From Pseudoalteromonas haloplanktis ATCC 14393 (lineage in GTDB: Bacteria > Pseudomonadota > Gammaproteobacteria > Enterobacterales > Alteromonadaceae): a stretch of DNA of 64,000 nucleotides. Location of the stretch: NCBI RefSeq assembly GCF_000238355.1, contig NZ_AHCA01000001.1, positions 434,001-498,000 of the forward strand. The letters run 5' to 3'. Positions 46,196-54,940 of the stretch are shown here, one piece after another. Below the pieces are notes generated by a model. That model was not told where the DNA came from, did not search any database, and saw nothing but the letters and a program-made list of their open reading frames with translations. The position numbers and the translations under genes were made by a program. Numbering within the stretch: position 1 is the stretch's first letter; the number at the start of each line of letters is the position of its first letter.

Positions 46196-47167
46196 ATGTC
46201 TCGTTATATACTTTTTCTATTGCTCAGTAGTACCTTGTTTGTACCCTGGCAACTTTTCGCAAATCCAACGAAGCAACTCGAATCTGCATTTGCAACTTCG
46301 CTAGTATTAACTGACGGTGACAGTATTACTTTAGGCTATGGCAATTTTGATCCAAATAAATTTATTAGCCCGCACCATAGTCAAGCCAATGAAGTTGACT
46401 CTTTGGGTTTACGAAACCAATTAAGTCTTTATGCCATTCCCTACGACTGGGCTTTGGCTAAACCTATTTGGGGCTATCAAACGAAGTTACTCGCTCAAGT
46501 CAGTTATTTACATCAAGAACGAAGTATTCGCACCTTTGCTGACACGGTACCTGATCTCAACTCTGAAACCATGCAAAGCGCCAAACTTGGCATCAGTTTT
46601 GAAAAACCCATCAGCTCAAAATGGTTTTATCAAGGTAGTTTAAACAGCCACTATATGCATTATCAAAATGATTACGCATATTTAAGTGAGCAAAGTGAAC
46701 AGCTATTAAAGCCACTTATAGAGGGAATTTATAACAATGTGCAAAGCAATGCACTCGTATTAAACCCAAGCGTTGCATTAATTTATCGTTTACCTCGCGA
46801 TTGGGGCTACTACGAATATAAACTCAATTTTAATTATTATTACGGCTGGGCTCTGTCTCAGCCGCAACAATTAAATTCGGTTAACCCTGAAAGCTGGCAA
46901 ACCCAAAATGGTATAAAAGCCACCTTTAATATGTTTAAATTTTATGATTTTCAGCAATCATTTTATATCAAAGCACAGCGCGTTGATTTAGGTGCAGATA
47001 GTAAAGAGCCACTTGGCACTGACCATTTTTATGAATATGGCTTTGGCGTATTATGGGATGTAACGAAATGGACTGATTGGTTCGAAAATTTCGGCATTGG
47101 AATTAATATTAATAATGGCAGCAACCTAGATGGCGGCAGCATCGTGTTTTATTTCAATGAACTTTAA
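46196..47167 (+). CDS. Outer-membrane beta-barrel protein
   Basis: A 323-aa secreted protein: signal peptide about 1-22 (ends LFA-NP), then alternating aromatic/polar strands (YEYKLNFNYYYGWAL, FYEYGFGVLWDVT) and a C-terminal strand SIVFYFNEL. The pattern agrees with the solitary outer-membrane autotransporter-barrel family described in Vibrio and relatives, a barrel without a passenger; I rate that name as tentative. ATG at 46196. Transcribed alone between two hairpins. Confidence 0.7.
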   Translation: MSRYILFLLLSSTLFVPWQLFANPTKQLESAFATSLVLTDGDSITLGYGNFDPNKFISPHHSQANEVDSLGLRNQLSLYAIPYDWALAKPIWGYQTKLLAQVSYLHQERSIRTFADTVPDLNSETMQSAKLGISFEKPISSKWFYQGSLNSHYMHYQNDYAYLSEQSEQLLKPLIEGIYNNVQSNALVLNPSVALIYRLPRDWGYYEYKLNFNYYYGWALSQPQQLNSVNPESWQTQNGIKATFNMFKFYDFQQSFYIKAQRVDLGADSKEPLGTDHFYEYGFGVLWDVTKWTDWFENFGIGININNGSNLDGGSIVFYFNEL

Positions 47168-47193
47168 AAAGCCCCTGCTTTCTAGTAGGGGCT
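47166..47193 (-). terminator. Terminator for the Sbal_3080-like lipoprotein gene
   Basis: On the minus strand AGCCCCT, a 10-nt loop, AGGGGCT, then TTTTT. It overlaps the very end of the convergent barrel gene. T-run only on the minus-strand side. Confidence 0.8.
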
Positions 47194-47208
47194 GCATACA
47201 CTTATTAA

Positions 47209-47718
47209 TTAGATAGCTGTTTTGGTTTTATCCGTTGCTGCTTTTTGTTCTTCAACTTGAATAAACATTGCGTCTACCAACTCTATAATCTTTTCTTTTG
47301 CGTCAATAAACTTATCGAGGCCAGCACCCGCTCGATAGCTTGCCTGTGCAATTGTATTTGTTTGCTCAACATCTTTAACCCAAATATTTGCGTAAGACAT
47401 ATAAAGCGCGAGGTCCCAGTGCCAATTAGCGACATAAAATGCCACGGCATTACAGCCTTGTGCATCCACTGACTCAAACTCTGTTTGATATGCTTGGTGT
47501 TTCATTACATAGTTTGCAGTAATAACCTTCGTTTCTACATTGTGCTTAGCAAACCCTTCTTGTAACGCAGTAACAACACCTTCTTTTACTTGCTTATGCT
47601 CTGCTATACACACTGTTTTAGGTCGTTCAGCTTCAAAATGGCTAACATCTTGTTTTGCAGCACAGCCAGCTAGTGTTGCTACAGCAATAGCTGCTGCGGT
47701 AAGTTTAAGTAGTTTCAT
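47209..47718 (-). CDS. Sbal_3080-like lipoprotein
   Basis: A 169-aa lipoprotein: lipobox LAGC with the Cys at about residue 19, then TVCIAEHKQVKEGVVTALQEGFAKHNVETKV and a conserved NWHWDLALYMSYANIWVKD block. This layout (ICIVEN..V..., NW.WD.A.YM) is that of the Sbal_3080 lipoprotein family of marine gammaproteobacteria, function unknown. The pattern of short beta-alpha units followed by the W-rich strand suggests a compact periplasmic domain. Single gene. Confidence 0.75.
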   Translation of the reverse strand: MKLLKLTAAAIAVATLAGCAAKQDVSHFEAERPKTVCIAEHKQVKEGVVTALQEGFAKHNVETKVITANYVMKHQAYQTEFESVDAQGCNAVAFYVANWHWDLALYMSYANIWVKDVEQTNTIAQASYRAGAGLDKFIDAKEKIIELVDAMFIQVEEQKAATDKTKTAI

Positions 47719-47779
47719 TTTATACTTCCAATTTTTATTATTTAGGTGTTCGTTATTGATGTTTTGTTATTGGGTACTA

Positions 47780-50032
47780 TTACAACTGCCAAGCATAACT
47801 GAGTTTAGTGAAGAAAGTGCGCTGATCGCGCTCCACACTCTTTAATGAATCATCTTGGTAGCCTTTATCTGAATAGCCTAGATAAAACAATGTTTGTGCA
47901 TTGATTTTATAGGAATAAACCAGCTGACTGCCGTAGTCTCGGTTTATTCTATTCACATTAGCGTAGTAAGCGTTTTGATTACGCTCGATATCTTCAAACT
48001 GTAAAATCAGTTTCAACATTGAGCGCATGTTGAATTTATAATAAACACGTAAATCTGTCAGATTAGCTGTAAATACATTATCACCTTGCGGGTTATCTAG
48101 ACGGCTGTAACTATGCTCCAGCTGAACTTGCCAATGGTCGTTAATATCCCACGTAAGCTCTGGCTCTATGGTAAATAAATCACCTAACTGTTCATTGCTG
48201 TAGTCTATTTTACTGCCAAATTCACTGTACAGTGTTATTCGTAAATCTTTCGTTGGGCTAAAACCGCCATAGATAAAACCGATATTTTGATTATAAAAAT
48301 TATCGTTATAGTTCTCGTTACGGTGGATCAAACCAAACTCTAAAGATGACTGTAATTGCCCTTTTAAAAAAATGTAGCCTTCATATTCTTCTTCCAACAA
48401 GCTGCCATCTTGTGCCCAAGTTTTGTCCCAATCAACATTATAGGAATATTCGGTTATCATCTCAGTTGCGTCTAAGTACCACGTTTGCCCGCCACCTAGT
48501 AGCGCTTTTTTATAATCCACTTTTTCTTGATAGCCAACATCGGTACGATAGTCTTCACCAATATCTTCGTAACTGGCAAGTAAACTATAACCCCGTTTCT
48601 CGCGAGAAAACTCGAGCTTATACGCCTGATCAGATTGATTTTCCTCTAAACCATACTTATCAGTTAAAAAAGCGGAATTTTTAGTGTCAGAAGTTGCAAC
48701 TTGATACAACACACTATCTGTTTGATTAAACCAATAACTACCATCAACAGACAATACGGTATTGTGATAATCAGTCGCTTCACGGTGGGTACTCATTACC
48801 CCTATTGTTCCTTGCTCACCAAGATCATACTGGTAACGCCCAATGGAGGATTTTGATTTTTCAGCTAAATTAGCAAAGCCAGAACGTTGGTTGGTCGGCA
48901 ATAAAATACTGGTATTCTCATCATCGGCATACAAAAACGCATAACTGTGTGCATTCGTTTTACCTGTTACCTTGGCCCCTACGTCAGGCTCAGCAATTGT
49001 ACGAGTATAAAGCAGTTCGAATAGGCTACTTTTAAAATATGACGCGCCATCTAAAAAGAATGGCCGCTTTTCAGCGTAATAAATTGAATAAGTTGTATTT
49101 ACATCCAGCTCTAAACTATCTGTCTCAACTTGTGAAAAATCGGGATTAATAGTGGCATTAATAACCGCATCCTGACTTATACCCCAACGTAAATCTAATC
49201 CAGCTTCTGTATCAATATCACCGTGTTGCCAATCACCAGGCACTGTGTTTTTCGTGTCATGACGAAGCGCTGTCAATGTGGGTGTTAATTGAATATTTTT
49301 ACTGGGCTCCATAGCATTAAAGCCGGTTATTTTATCAAACTGACAAAAGCTGCATTTCACATCACGGTCAAAACCCACATTAGACAACTGATAAAGTACG
49401 TCGCGCGGGTAATTTCGCCACAGTGCAAATCCCCATGTCATATCAGCTTTATTTTTTGGAAAACGCAGTGCAGTGAATGGAATACGCATTTCAACCACAT
49501 AACCTTGATCGGTTATTTGCCCTGCGCTATCCCAAATCGCATCCCACGAGGGGTCTTCACTCCAACCGTCGGTATCTGTCATGCGCATATCACCTTGCGC
49601 ACCCAGCGGGTTTACGTAAAATTCATAGCCGGTACGCTCATCATTAAAGGTATCTATCATTAACGCAACGTTATCATCACTCCACAAAGTATCACGGTCT
49701 CGAAGTGCGGCACGAATTTGACTCGGATCATTATCATAAGCAACAAGACCAACATATAAATAGTTGCCATCTTCGTAAATATAAGCGTTAGTTTTTACTG
49801 GTGGCGTGCCTTTTTCATTAGGTTCATTTTGATAACGTAACGGCACTAATGTAGCTTGTTGCCAATGTGGTTCACTTAACTGACCATCAAGATCAATACC
49901 TTGATCAATATGTGCTAAGCTAAAATGTTGTTTTTCAGAAGCTTGGCTCAATTCACTAAAAAGAGTAAAAAAAGACACCCAAAAGATAAGAGTACATGGT
50001 TTTATTATTGATTTTATATACTGCATAAACAT
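47780..50032 (-). CDS. CBM9-like / DUF5916 outer-membrane protein
   Basis: A 750-aa secreted protein. Signal peptide about 1-31. Residues about 35-220 are a CBM9-like domain (IDLDGQLSEPHWQQATLV, LYVGLVAYDNDPSQIRA, WSDDNVALMIDTFNDERTGYEFYVNPLG). From about 240 to the end is a DUF5916 barrel with many strands ending in FFTKLSYAWQL. The segment FCQFDKITGF contains two nearby cysteines. Such proteins bind or import polysaccharide or peptide breakdown products at the outer membrane, but no substrate is proven. A second ATG two codons later (50026) is an equally good start. No polysaccharide locus is next to it. Confidence 0.85.
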   Translation of the reverse strand: MFMQYIKSIIKPCTLIFWVSFFTLFSELSQASEKQHFSLAHIDQGIDLDGQLSEPHWQQATLVPLRYQNEPNEKGTPPVKTNAYIYEDGNYLYVGLVAYDNDPSQIRAALRDRDTLWSDDNVALMIDTFNDERTGYEFYVNPLGAQGDMRMTDTDGWSEDPSWDAIWDSAGQITDQGYVVEMRIPFTALRFPKNKADMTWGFALWRNYPRDVLYQLSNVGFDRDVKCSFCQFDKITGFNAMEPSKNIQLTPTLTALRHDTKNTVPGDWQHGDIDTEAGLDLRWGISQDAVINATINPDFSQVETDSLELDVNTTYSIYYAEKRPFFLDGASYFKSSLFELLYTRTIAEPDVGAKVTGKTNAHSYAFLYADDENTSILLPTNQRSGFANLAEKSKSSIGRYQYDLGEQGTIGVMSTHREATDYHNTVLSVDGSYWFNQTDSVLYQVATSDTKNSAFLTDKYGLEENQSDQAYKLEFSREKRGYSLLASYEDIGEDYRTDVGYQEKVDYKKALLGGGQTWYLDATEMITEYSYNVDWDKTWAQDGSLLEEEYEGYIFLKGQLQSSLEFGLIHRNENYNDNFYNQNIGFIYGGFSPTKDLRITLYSEFGSKIDYSNEQLGDLFTIEPELTWDINDHWQVQLEHSYSRLDNPQGDNVFTANLTDLRVYYKFNMRSMLKLILQFEDIERNQNAYYANVNRINRDYGSQLVYSYKINAQTLFYLGYSDKGYQDDSLKSVERDQRTFFTKLSYAWQL

Positions 50033-50156
50033 CCGTTTAAAATTTTTATCACTCTTAATGAGTAATTAATCGCACGGATTGTAATTCACGCAGGTACATT
50101 TGTTAATAGTTTGAATAAAAATTTATAACGATTATTCAATATTCAGGATAAAAGTA

Positions 50157-50480
50157 TTAGGTCTCGATTAACTTCAGTTTATCTGCTACACCATTCCATG
50201 TATCTGCATCGGTAGGTGCAGGCTTAACTTCGGTAATTCGAGGCCAAACAAGGGCGAGCTCCGCATTCAACTCAGTAAACGCTTTTTGTGAATCTGGTAA
50301 TTCATCTTCTTGATAAATTGCCTCTGCAGGGCATTCAGGGACACATAAACCGCAGTCTATGCAATCAATTGGACTGATAGCTAAAAAGTTTGGACCTTCA
50401 TAAAATGCATCAGCTGGGCACACTGCGACGCAATCGGTGTATTTACACTTTATACAGTTTTCAGTGACTACAAATGCCAT
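50157..50480 (-). CDS. fdxA: 7Fe-8S ferredoxin FdxA
   Basis: A 107-aa ferredoxin of the Azotobacter FdI type. Cysteines at 9, 12, 17, 21, 40, 43, 46 and 50 match the FdI pattern with an offset of one: 9, 17 and 50 for the 3Fe-4S cluster and 21, 40, 43, 46 for 4Fe-4S, with 12 free. The C-terminal extension is that of FdxA. Electron carrier in the cytoplasm. Transcribed alone and divergent from the COG2509 flavoprotein, which could conceivably be its partner. Confidence 0.95.
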   Translation of the reverse strand: MAFVVTENCIKCKYTDCVAVCPADAFYEGPNFLAISPIDCIDCGLCVPECPAEAIYQEDELPDSQKAFTELNAELALVWPRITEVKPAPTDADTWNGVADKLKLIET

Positions 50481-50648
50481 ATTCTTGTTACGCCTATCTT
50501 ATGCCCAATAACAGCGCTGGATCATACCCAACACCTGAGAAAATACAATAAATAATCGCTGCCATCACAGCTTAATTTAACGTAAAATGCTGAACATTGT
50601 GAGCAGATTGCTTAAGCAACTGCAAAGACACCTAACAGAGACTAAAAT

Positions 50649-52259
50649 ATGATACGTTTAACAGAAATCAAGCTACCTCTTGATCATGGTGATGATGCTA
50701 TTGAGCAAGCCATTCTAACAAAGCTTGCTATTGATAAGAGCCAACTACAGAGCTTTAACGTCTTTAAACGTGGTTACGATGCCCGAAAAAAAACCGCTAT
50801 TTTACTGATTTATACCCTCGACATTGAGGTTGCCAATGAAGCACAGTTGCTAGCCCAGTTCGCTAAAGACCAACATGTCAAACCCGCACCAGACACGCGT
50901 TATAAGTTTGTAGCACACGCACCGAGTAATATTCAAGAACGTCCTGTCGTTATTGGCTTTGGTCCATGTGGTTTATTTGCCGGACTAGTTTTAGCGCAAA
51001 TGGGCTTTAAGCCCATCATTCTTGAGCGCGGTAAAGAAGTCCGTGAACGCACTAAAGATACATTCGGCTTTTGGCGTAAACGCACACTAAACACAGAATC
51101 AAATGTGCAATTTGGTGAAGGCGGCGCTGGTACATTCTCTGACGGTAAGCTTTACAGCCAAGTTAAAGATCCAAAGCATTATGGCCGCAAAGTAATTACC
51201 GAGTTTGTCGCAGCGGGTGCACCTGAAGAAATTATGTATGTAAGTAAACCGCACATTGGTACATTTAAACTCGTGACTATGATCGAAAAAATGCGTGCAC
51301 GTATTGTTGAGCTCGGCGGTGAGATCCGTTTTAGCACTCGCGTTGATGATATCTTACTCGAGAATGGGCAAGTCACTGGCTTAAAACTCTCGACAGGTGA
51401 ACAACTTAACACCCAACATGTCGTGCTTGCCGTAGGTCACAGTGCCCGTGATACATTTAAAATGGTCTATGACAAAGGTATTTACGTTGAAGCTAAACCA
51501 TTTTCTGTAGGTTTTAGGATTGAACATAAACAATCCATGATTGATGAGTGTCGTTTTGGTCCTAACGCTGGCAACCCAATTTTAGGTGCGGCTGACTACA
51601 AACTGGTTCATCATTGTGAAAACGGCCGTACAGTATATAGCTTTTGTATGTGCCCTGGAGGGACTGTTGTTGCTGCAACGAGTGAAGAAGGTCGTGTAGT
51701 GACCAATGGTATGAGCCAATATTCACGTAATGAACGTAACGCTAACAGTGCTATTGTAGTGGGCATTTCACCTGATGAAGACTACCCAGGTCACCCACTG
51801 GCAGGGATTGATCTACAGCGCAAATTAGAAGAGCAAGCCTATGCGATTGGTGGTAGTAATTATGATGCACCAGCGCAGTTAATAGGAGACTTCTTAAAAG
51901 GCAAAGACTCAAGCACATTAGGTGATGTAAAACCCTCATACACGCCAGGTATTAAACTGACAGATTTAGCAAAGACCCTCCCGAGTTTTGCCATCGATGC
52001 CATTCGTGAAGCGATCCCCGCTTTTAACAAACAAATTCGTGGTTTCTCATCCAGCGATGGGTTGTTAACTGGTGTTGAAACCCGCACCTCTTCGCCAATT
52101 TGTATCAAGCGTGATAAAAGCATGCAAAGTATCAACACCCAAGGCTTATACCCAGCAGGCGAAGGTGCAGGCTATGCAGGCGGTATTTTATCGGCGGGTA
52201 TTGATGGCATAAAGGCGGCTGAAGCACTGGCTCTTTCAATGATTGAGAAAAATAGCTAA
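50649..52259 (+). CDS. FAD-dependent dehydrogenase, COG2509 type
   Basis: A 536-aa flavoprotein. The first 95 residues form an N-terminal beta/alpha domain (IRLTEIKLPLDHGDDAIEQAI); then the FAD motif PVVIGFGPCGLFAGLVLAQMG and VQFGEGGAGTFSDGKL, and a C-terminal GLYPAGEGAGYAGGILSAGIDGI block. These are marks of the uncharacterised FAD-dependent dehydrogenases (COG2509), widespread but without proven substrate. Divergent from fdxA by 168 bp. A terminator follows. Confidence 0.92.
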   Translation: MIRLTEIKLPLDHGDDAIEQAILTKLAIDKSQLQSFNVFKRGYDARKKTAILLIYTLDIEVANEAQLLAQFAKDQHVKPAPDTRYKFVAHAPSNIQERPVVIGFGPCGLFAGLVLAQMGFKPIILERGKEVRERTKDTFGFWRKRTLNTESNVQFGEGGAGTFSDGKLYSQVKDPKHYGRKVITEFVAAGAPEEIMYVSKPHIGTFKLVTMIEKMRARIVELGGEIRFSTRVDDILLENGQVTGLKLSTGEQLNTQHVVLAVGHSARDTFKMVYDKGIYVEAKPFSVGFRIEHKQSMIDECRFGPNAGNPILGAADYKLVHHCENGRTVYSFCMCPGGTVVAATSEEGRVVTNGMSQYSRNERNANSAIVVGISPDEDYPGHPLAGIDLQRKLEEQAYAIGGSNYDAPAQLIGDFLKGKDSSTLGDVKPSYTPGIKLTDLAKTLPSFAIDAIREAIPAFNKQIRGFSSSDGLLTGVETRTSSPICIKRDKSMQSINTQGLYPAGEGAGYAGGILSAGIDGIKAAEALALSMIEKNS

Positions 52260-52276
52260 CAAGTCCCTCATAACAA

Positions 52277-52303
52277 AAAAGCCTGAGTTAAACTCAGGCT
52301 TTT
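52277..52303. terminator. Bidirectional terminator
   Basis: AAAAGCCTGAGT, loop TAA, ACTCAGGCTTTT: perfect 12-bp arms with A/T-runs on both sides, between the flavoprotein and the convergent DEAD-box gene. Confidence 0.92.
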
Positions 52304-52325
52304 GCATATTGGGTAACTTATACTC

Positions 52326-53627
52326 TTATTTCTTTAAAGAAAGTTTTGCGCCTTTTAAGCTTTTACGTACATTGGAGATACGTGAGCGGTTTTTAGCACG
52401 TGCTTCACCGGTTGCTTGCCCTGACGGTTTATTTGAGTGACTACGACGTAAATGCGACGGTTTTTTACCGATTTTTTCAATCAATACTTCACGGTTACTT
52501 ACTTCATAACCAGGTAAATATTCACGTTGAATTTTTTGACCAATTAAGGTTTCAATTTCAAACAACATGTTTTCTTCTTCACGGCTGACAAACGAAATTG
52601 CCTGACCTTGTTTGCCTGCACGACCTGTGCGGCCAATACGGTGTACGTAATCTTCTGCAAGCCATGGTAGGTCAATATTAATTACACGTGGTAAATCATT
52701 AATATCAATACCGCGAGCGGCGACTTCTGTTGCCACCAACACGCGAACTTTGCCTGCTTTAAAATCACTCAATGCACGACGACGATTACCTTGGGTTTTA
52801 TCACCATGACACACAGCTGCGGGTATTCCATCAAGGTTTAGTTCTTTAACTAATTCATCAGCTGTTTCTTTCATATTGACGAACACCAACACTTGCTGCC
52901 AGTTTTTCTTACCTATTAATTCTGATAGTAATTCTTGCTTACGGCGCTCTTCTACAGGGTAAACCACGTGATGAACCGTTGCTGCGGTGCTATTAGTTTG
53001 GTCAACACGGACGATTTCAGCTTGTTTTAAGACTTTGCTAGCAAACTGTTTGATTGCTGGCGGGAACGTTGCTGAGAAAAGTAGGATTTGGCGATCTTCT
53101 GCGCAGCCATTTATCACTGTTTGCATATCTGTGATAAAGCCCATGTCGAGCATTCGATCAGCTTCATCAAGTACTAAGTGCTGTACATTAGCAAGACTTA
53201 AATTACCTAAGCGAATGTGATCAAGTAAACGCCCAGGAGTCGCAACAACAATGTCTACACCCGCTTTTAAGCCATTAGCTTGGCCAACTGTGCTTACGCC
53301 ACCAAATAAGCTGACTATTTTAAGCTGAGTGTACTTTGCAAAGTCGCGAAAGTTATTAGCAATTTGCTCTGCAAGCTCACGCGTTGGAGCAAGCACTAAA
53401 GCACGCGGTGCGCTTGTTTTTGTGTATTCAACTTCAGATAACTTTTGAATAATAGGCAATGCAAAAGCTGCTGTTTTACCTGTCCCTGTTTGGGCGCTGG
53501 CTAAAACATCTTTACCTTTACGCACTGCTGGAATGGCATTACGTTGAATGGGCGTAAGGGTGTGATAGTTAAGTTCATCTAACGCCTGAAGAAGTTCAGG
53601 GGCAAAACTAAAAGATTTAAAATTCAT
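52326..53627 (-). CDS. DEAD-box RNA helicase, RhlE-like
   Basis: A 433-aa DEAD-box ATPase. Q motif YHTLTPIQRNAIP, motif I SAQTGTGKT, Ia PTRELAEQ, II DEAD, III SAT, and VI HRIGRTGRAG are complete. The C-terminus (about 375-433) is a basic tail (KKPSHLRRSHSNK, SLKGAKLSLKK) that should bind RNA. The short tail and motif pattern are closest to RhlE; SrmB and DbpA are longer or end in defined domains. Likely ribosome assembly or mRNA turnover in the cold. Confidence 0.9.
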   Translation of the reverse strand: MNFKSFSFAPELLQALDELNYHTLTPIQRNAIPAVRKGKDVLASAQTGTGKTAAFALPIIQKLSEVEYTKTSAPRALVLAPTRELAEQIANNFRDFAKYTQLKIVSLFGGVSTVGQANGLKAGVDIVVATPGRLLDHIRLGNLSLANVQHLVLDEADRMLDMGFITDMQTVINGCAEDRQILLFSATFPPAIKQFASKVLKQAEIVRVDQTNSTAATVHHVVYPVEERRKQELLSELIGKKNWQQVLVFVNMKETADELVKELNLDGIPAAVCHGDKTQGNRRRALSDFKAGKVRVLVATEVAARGIDINDLPRVINIDLPWLAEDYVHRIGRTGRAGKQGQAISFVSREEENMLFEIETLIGQKIQREYLPGYEVSNREVLIEKIGKKPSHLRRSHSNKPSGQATGEARAKNRSRISNVRKSLKGAKLSLKK

Positions 53628-53694
53628 GCTGTATAACCTGCGGCCACATTATCAAGGGTCGCAAATTATACAGCAATTTCATGCAAGCAGTTAG

Positions 53695-54126
53695 TTATAA
53701 CTTAACTAAAGTGCCTTTTAATGCCACGCCAGCCATAAGAGTCCCTGCACCACATTCATATTCAGTGCTGCTAACAAACTCACGTTTTTTATAAAACGAC
53801 TGAATATTTACCACGGCATTCATGCCTTCTTTTACTGCGCGCTCTTGTAGGGCTTTAAGCGCGCTGAGCATTACCCATTCACATGCTTCTTGATCGCTTT
53901 TATTAAAGGCATTCGTTTTTTTATTGGTGATCACTTCCCCATAGCGACTGCTTTCTTTGGGGTGTGATTGGTCAGCAAAATAAAGTGGAATGTCTAATAA
54001 TGCCTCTTTCGCTTTGCTCGAAGCGAGTAAAGACTGGATTGGGTACTTACCAATATCGTCACGAGCATTCGCTGCCACTGTTGTTAATAAAGCTGCGACT
54101 AAAAGTACACTATGAATCAATTTCAT
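53695..54126 (-). CDS. Small secreted YbjQ-like protein
   Basis: A 143-aa secreted protein; signal peptide about 1-21 (VAANA-RDD). The mature part has YPIQSLLASSKAKEALLDIPLYFADQ, TNKKTNAFNKSDQEACEWVMLSALKALQERAVKEGMNAVVNIQSFYK and a C-terminal GVALKGTLVKL strand. Databases often name relatives excinuclease ATPase subunit, but no ATPase motif is present; the AL..A...GaNAVV pattern resembles YbjQ/heavy-metal-binding folds. ATG at 54126, with AAGGAA upstream, 1 nt after the MipA stop, so it belongs to the end of the aryl-polyene operon. Two Cys in the mature part. Confidence 0.75.
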   Translation of the reverse strand: MKLIHSVLLVAALLTTVAANARDDIGKYPIQSLLASSKAKEALLDIPLYFADQSHPKESSRYGEVITNKKTNAFNKSDQEACEWVMLSALKALQERAVKEGMNAVVNIQSFYKKREFVSSTEYECGAGTLMAGVALKGTLVKL

Positions 54127-54127
54127 A

Positions 54128-54940
54128 TTAATTTCCTTGTTGGGTATAAAACTTCCAAGCAACACCAAAGCCAAATGATACATTGCTGTTTTGTTTAACC
54201 AATGGACTACTGTGCTGTTTACTATCCGCTAATGAGTGGTATTTTACAAAACCACCCAACCAGAATTTTTTACTATCAAAATTCAATCCTACTGACAGAT
54301 CACTGCCAGCATAACCTGATTGATTGTTAAATTCGCTACGAGCAAGGTGACTATCCGCGGCGGTTATTCCGTAGTAATAATTTAAATAGCGGTCATCAGC
54401 AAAATTTACGTTAGCACGAATACTGGCCGTAAACACGGACTCTGTGTAACTGAGTAACGGAGTTTCAAAGTACACACTTGGCCCATAATGCCAACCAACA
54501 TTGGTTATCGAGCCAAAATCGGTTGCCATGGCTTTACGGGTAAATAAGCCAACATATAAGTGTTGTGCTGCTTTGGGTGTACCAATTAAATAATAATTAA
54601 GTGATGGCCCTAACTCAAACACCCAATCTAGGTCGTCCATGCCTTCACGAGCACTATTATCTTCGCTATCAACAGCTAAACTAACTGAAGCTGATAAGTC
54701 TAAATGTAAATTTTCCTGAGACCATAAATAGCCAGTAAAGCTATTACGATCGACATCCAGTTCATCACTTTGGTAGCGAATATACGGTACTGGCATGACG
54801 TATTGCTCACTTTGATCAGAGCCTAAATAATGAGGGATATCAGCCATAAAAACGCCACCACCGAGCTCTAATTTAGAAGCGGCAAAAGAGCCACAACTAA
54901 ATAGCACAAGTAGTAGGTAAATTAGAACACTTTTATGCAC
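54128..54940 (-). CDS. MipA/OmpV family outer-membrane protein
   Basis: A 270-aa barrel protein. Signal peptide about 1-21; LELGGGVFMADIPHYLGSDQSEQYVMPVPYIRY is the MipA/OmpV signature and the C-terminus ends in FGFGVAWKFYTQQGN. It starts at GTG (54940), which overlaps the ketosynthase stop by 8 nt and has AAGG almost at the start; no ATG alternative leaves a signal peptide. The coupling implies a role together with the aryl polyene genes, perhaps in outer-membrane deposition, although MipA proteins are not known parts of the pathway. Confidence 0.88.
   Translation of the reverse strand: MHKSVLIYLLLVLFSCGSFAASKLELGGGVFMADIPHYLGSDQSEQYVMPVPYIRYQSDELDVDRNSFTGYLWSQENLHLDLSASVSLAVDSEDNSAREGMDDLDWVFELGPSLNYYLIGTPKAAQHLYVGLFTRKAMATDFGSITNVGWHYGPSVYFETPLLSYTESVFTASIRANVNFADDRYLNYYYGITAADSHLARSEFNNQSGYAGSDLSVGLNFDSKKFWLGGFVKYHSLADSKQHSSPLVKQNSNVSFGFGVAWKFYTQQGN

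Noticed and set aside
49289-49663. Plus-strand frame opposite the CBM9/DUF5916 gene
   Set aside because: No start context and antisense to a clearly coding region.
53695-54126. Excinuclease ATPase subunit as product name
   Set aside because: The protein is secreted, about 143 aa, and lacks Walker A/B or zinc-finger motifs of UvrA. The database name appears to be a propagated error.
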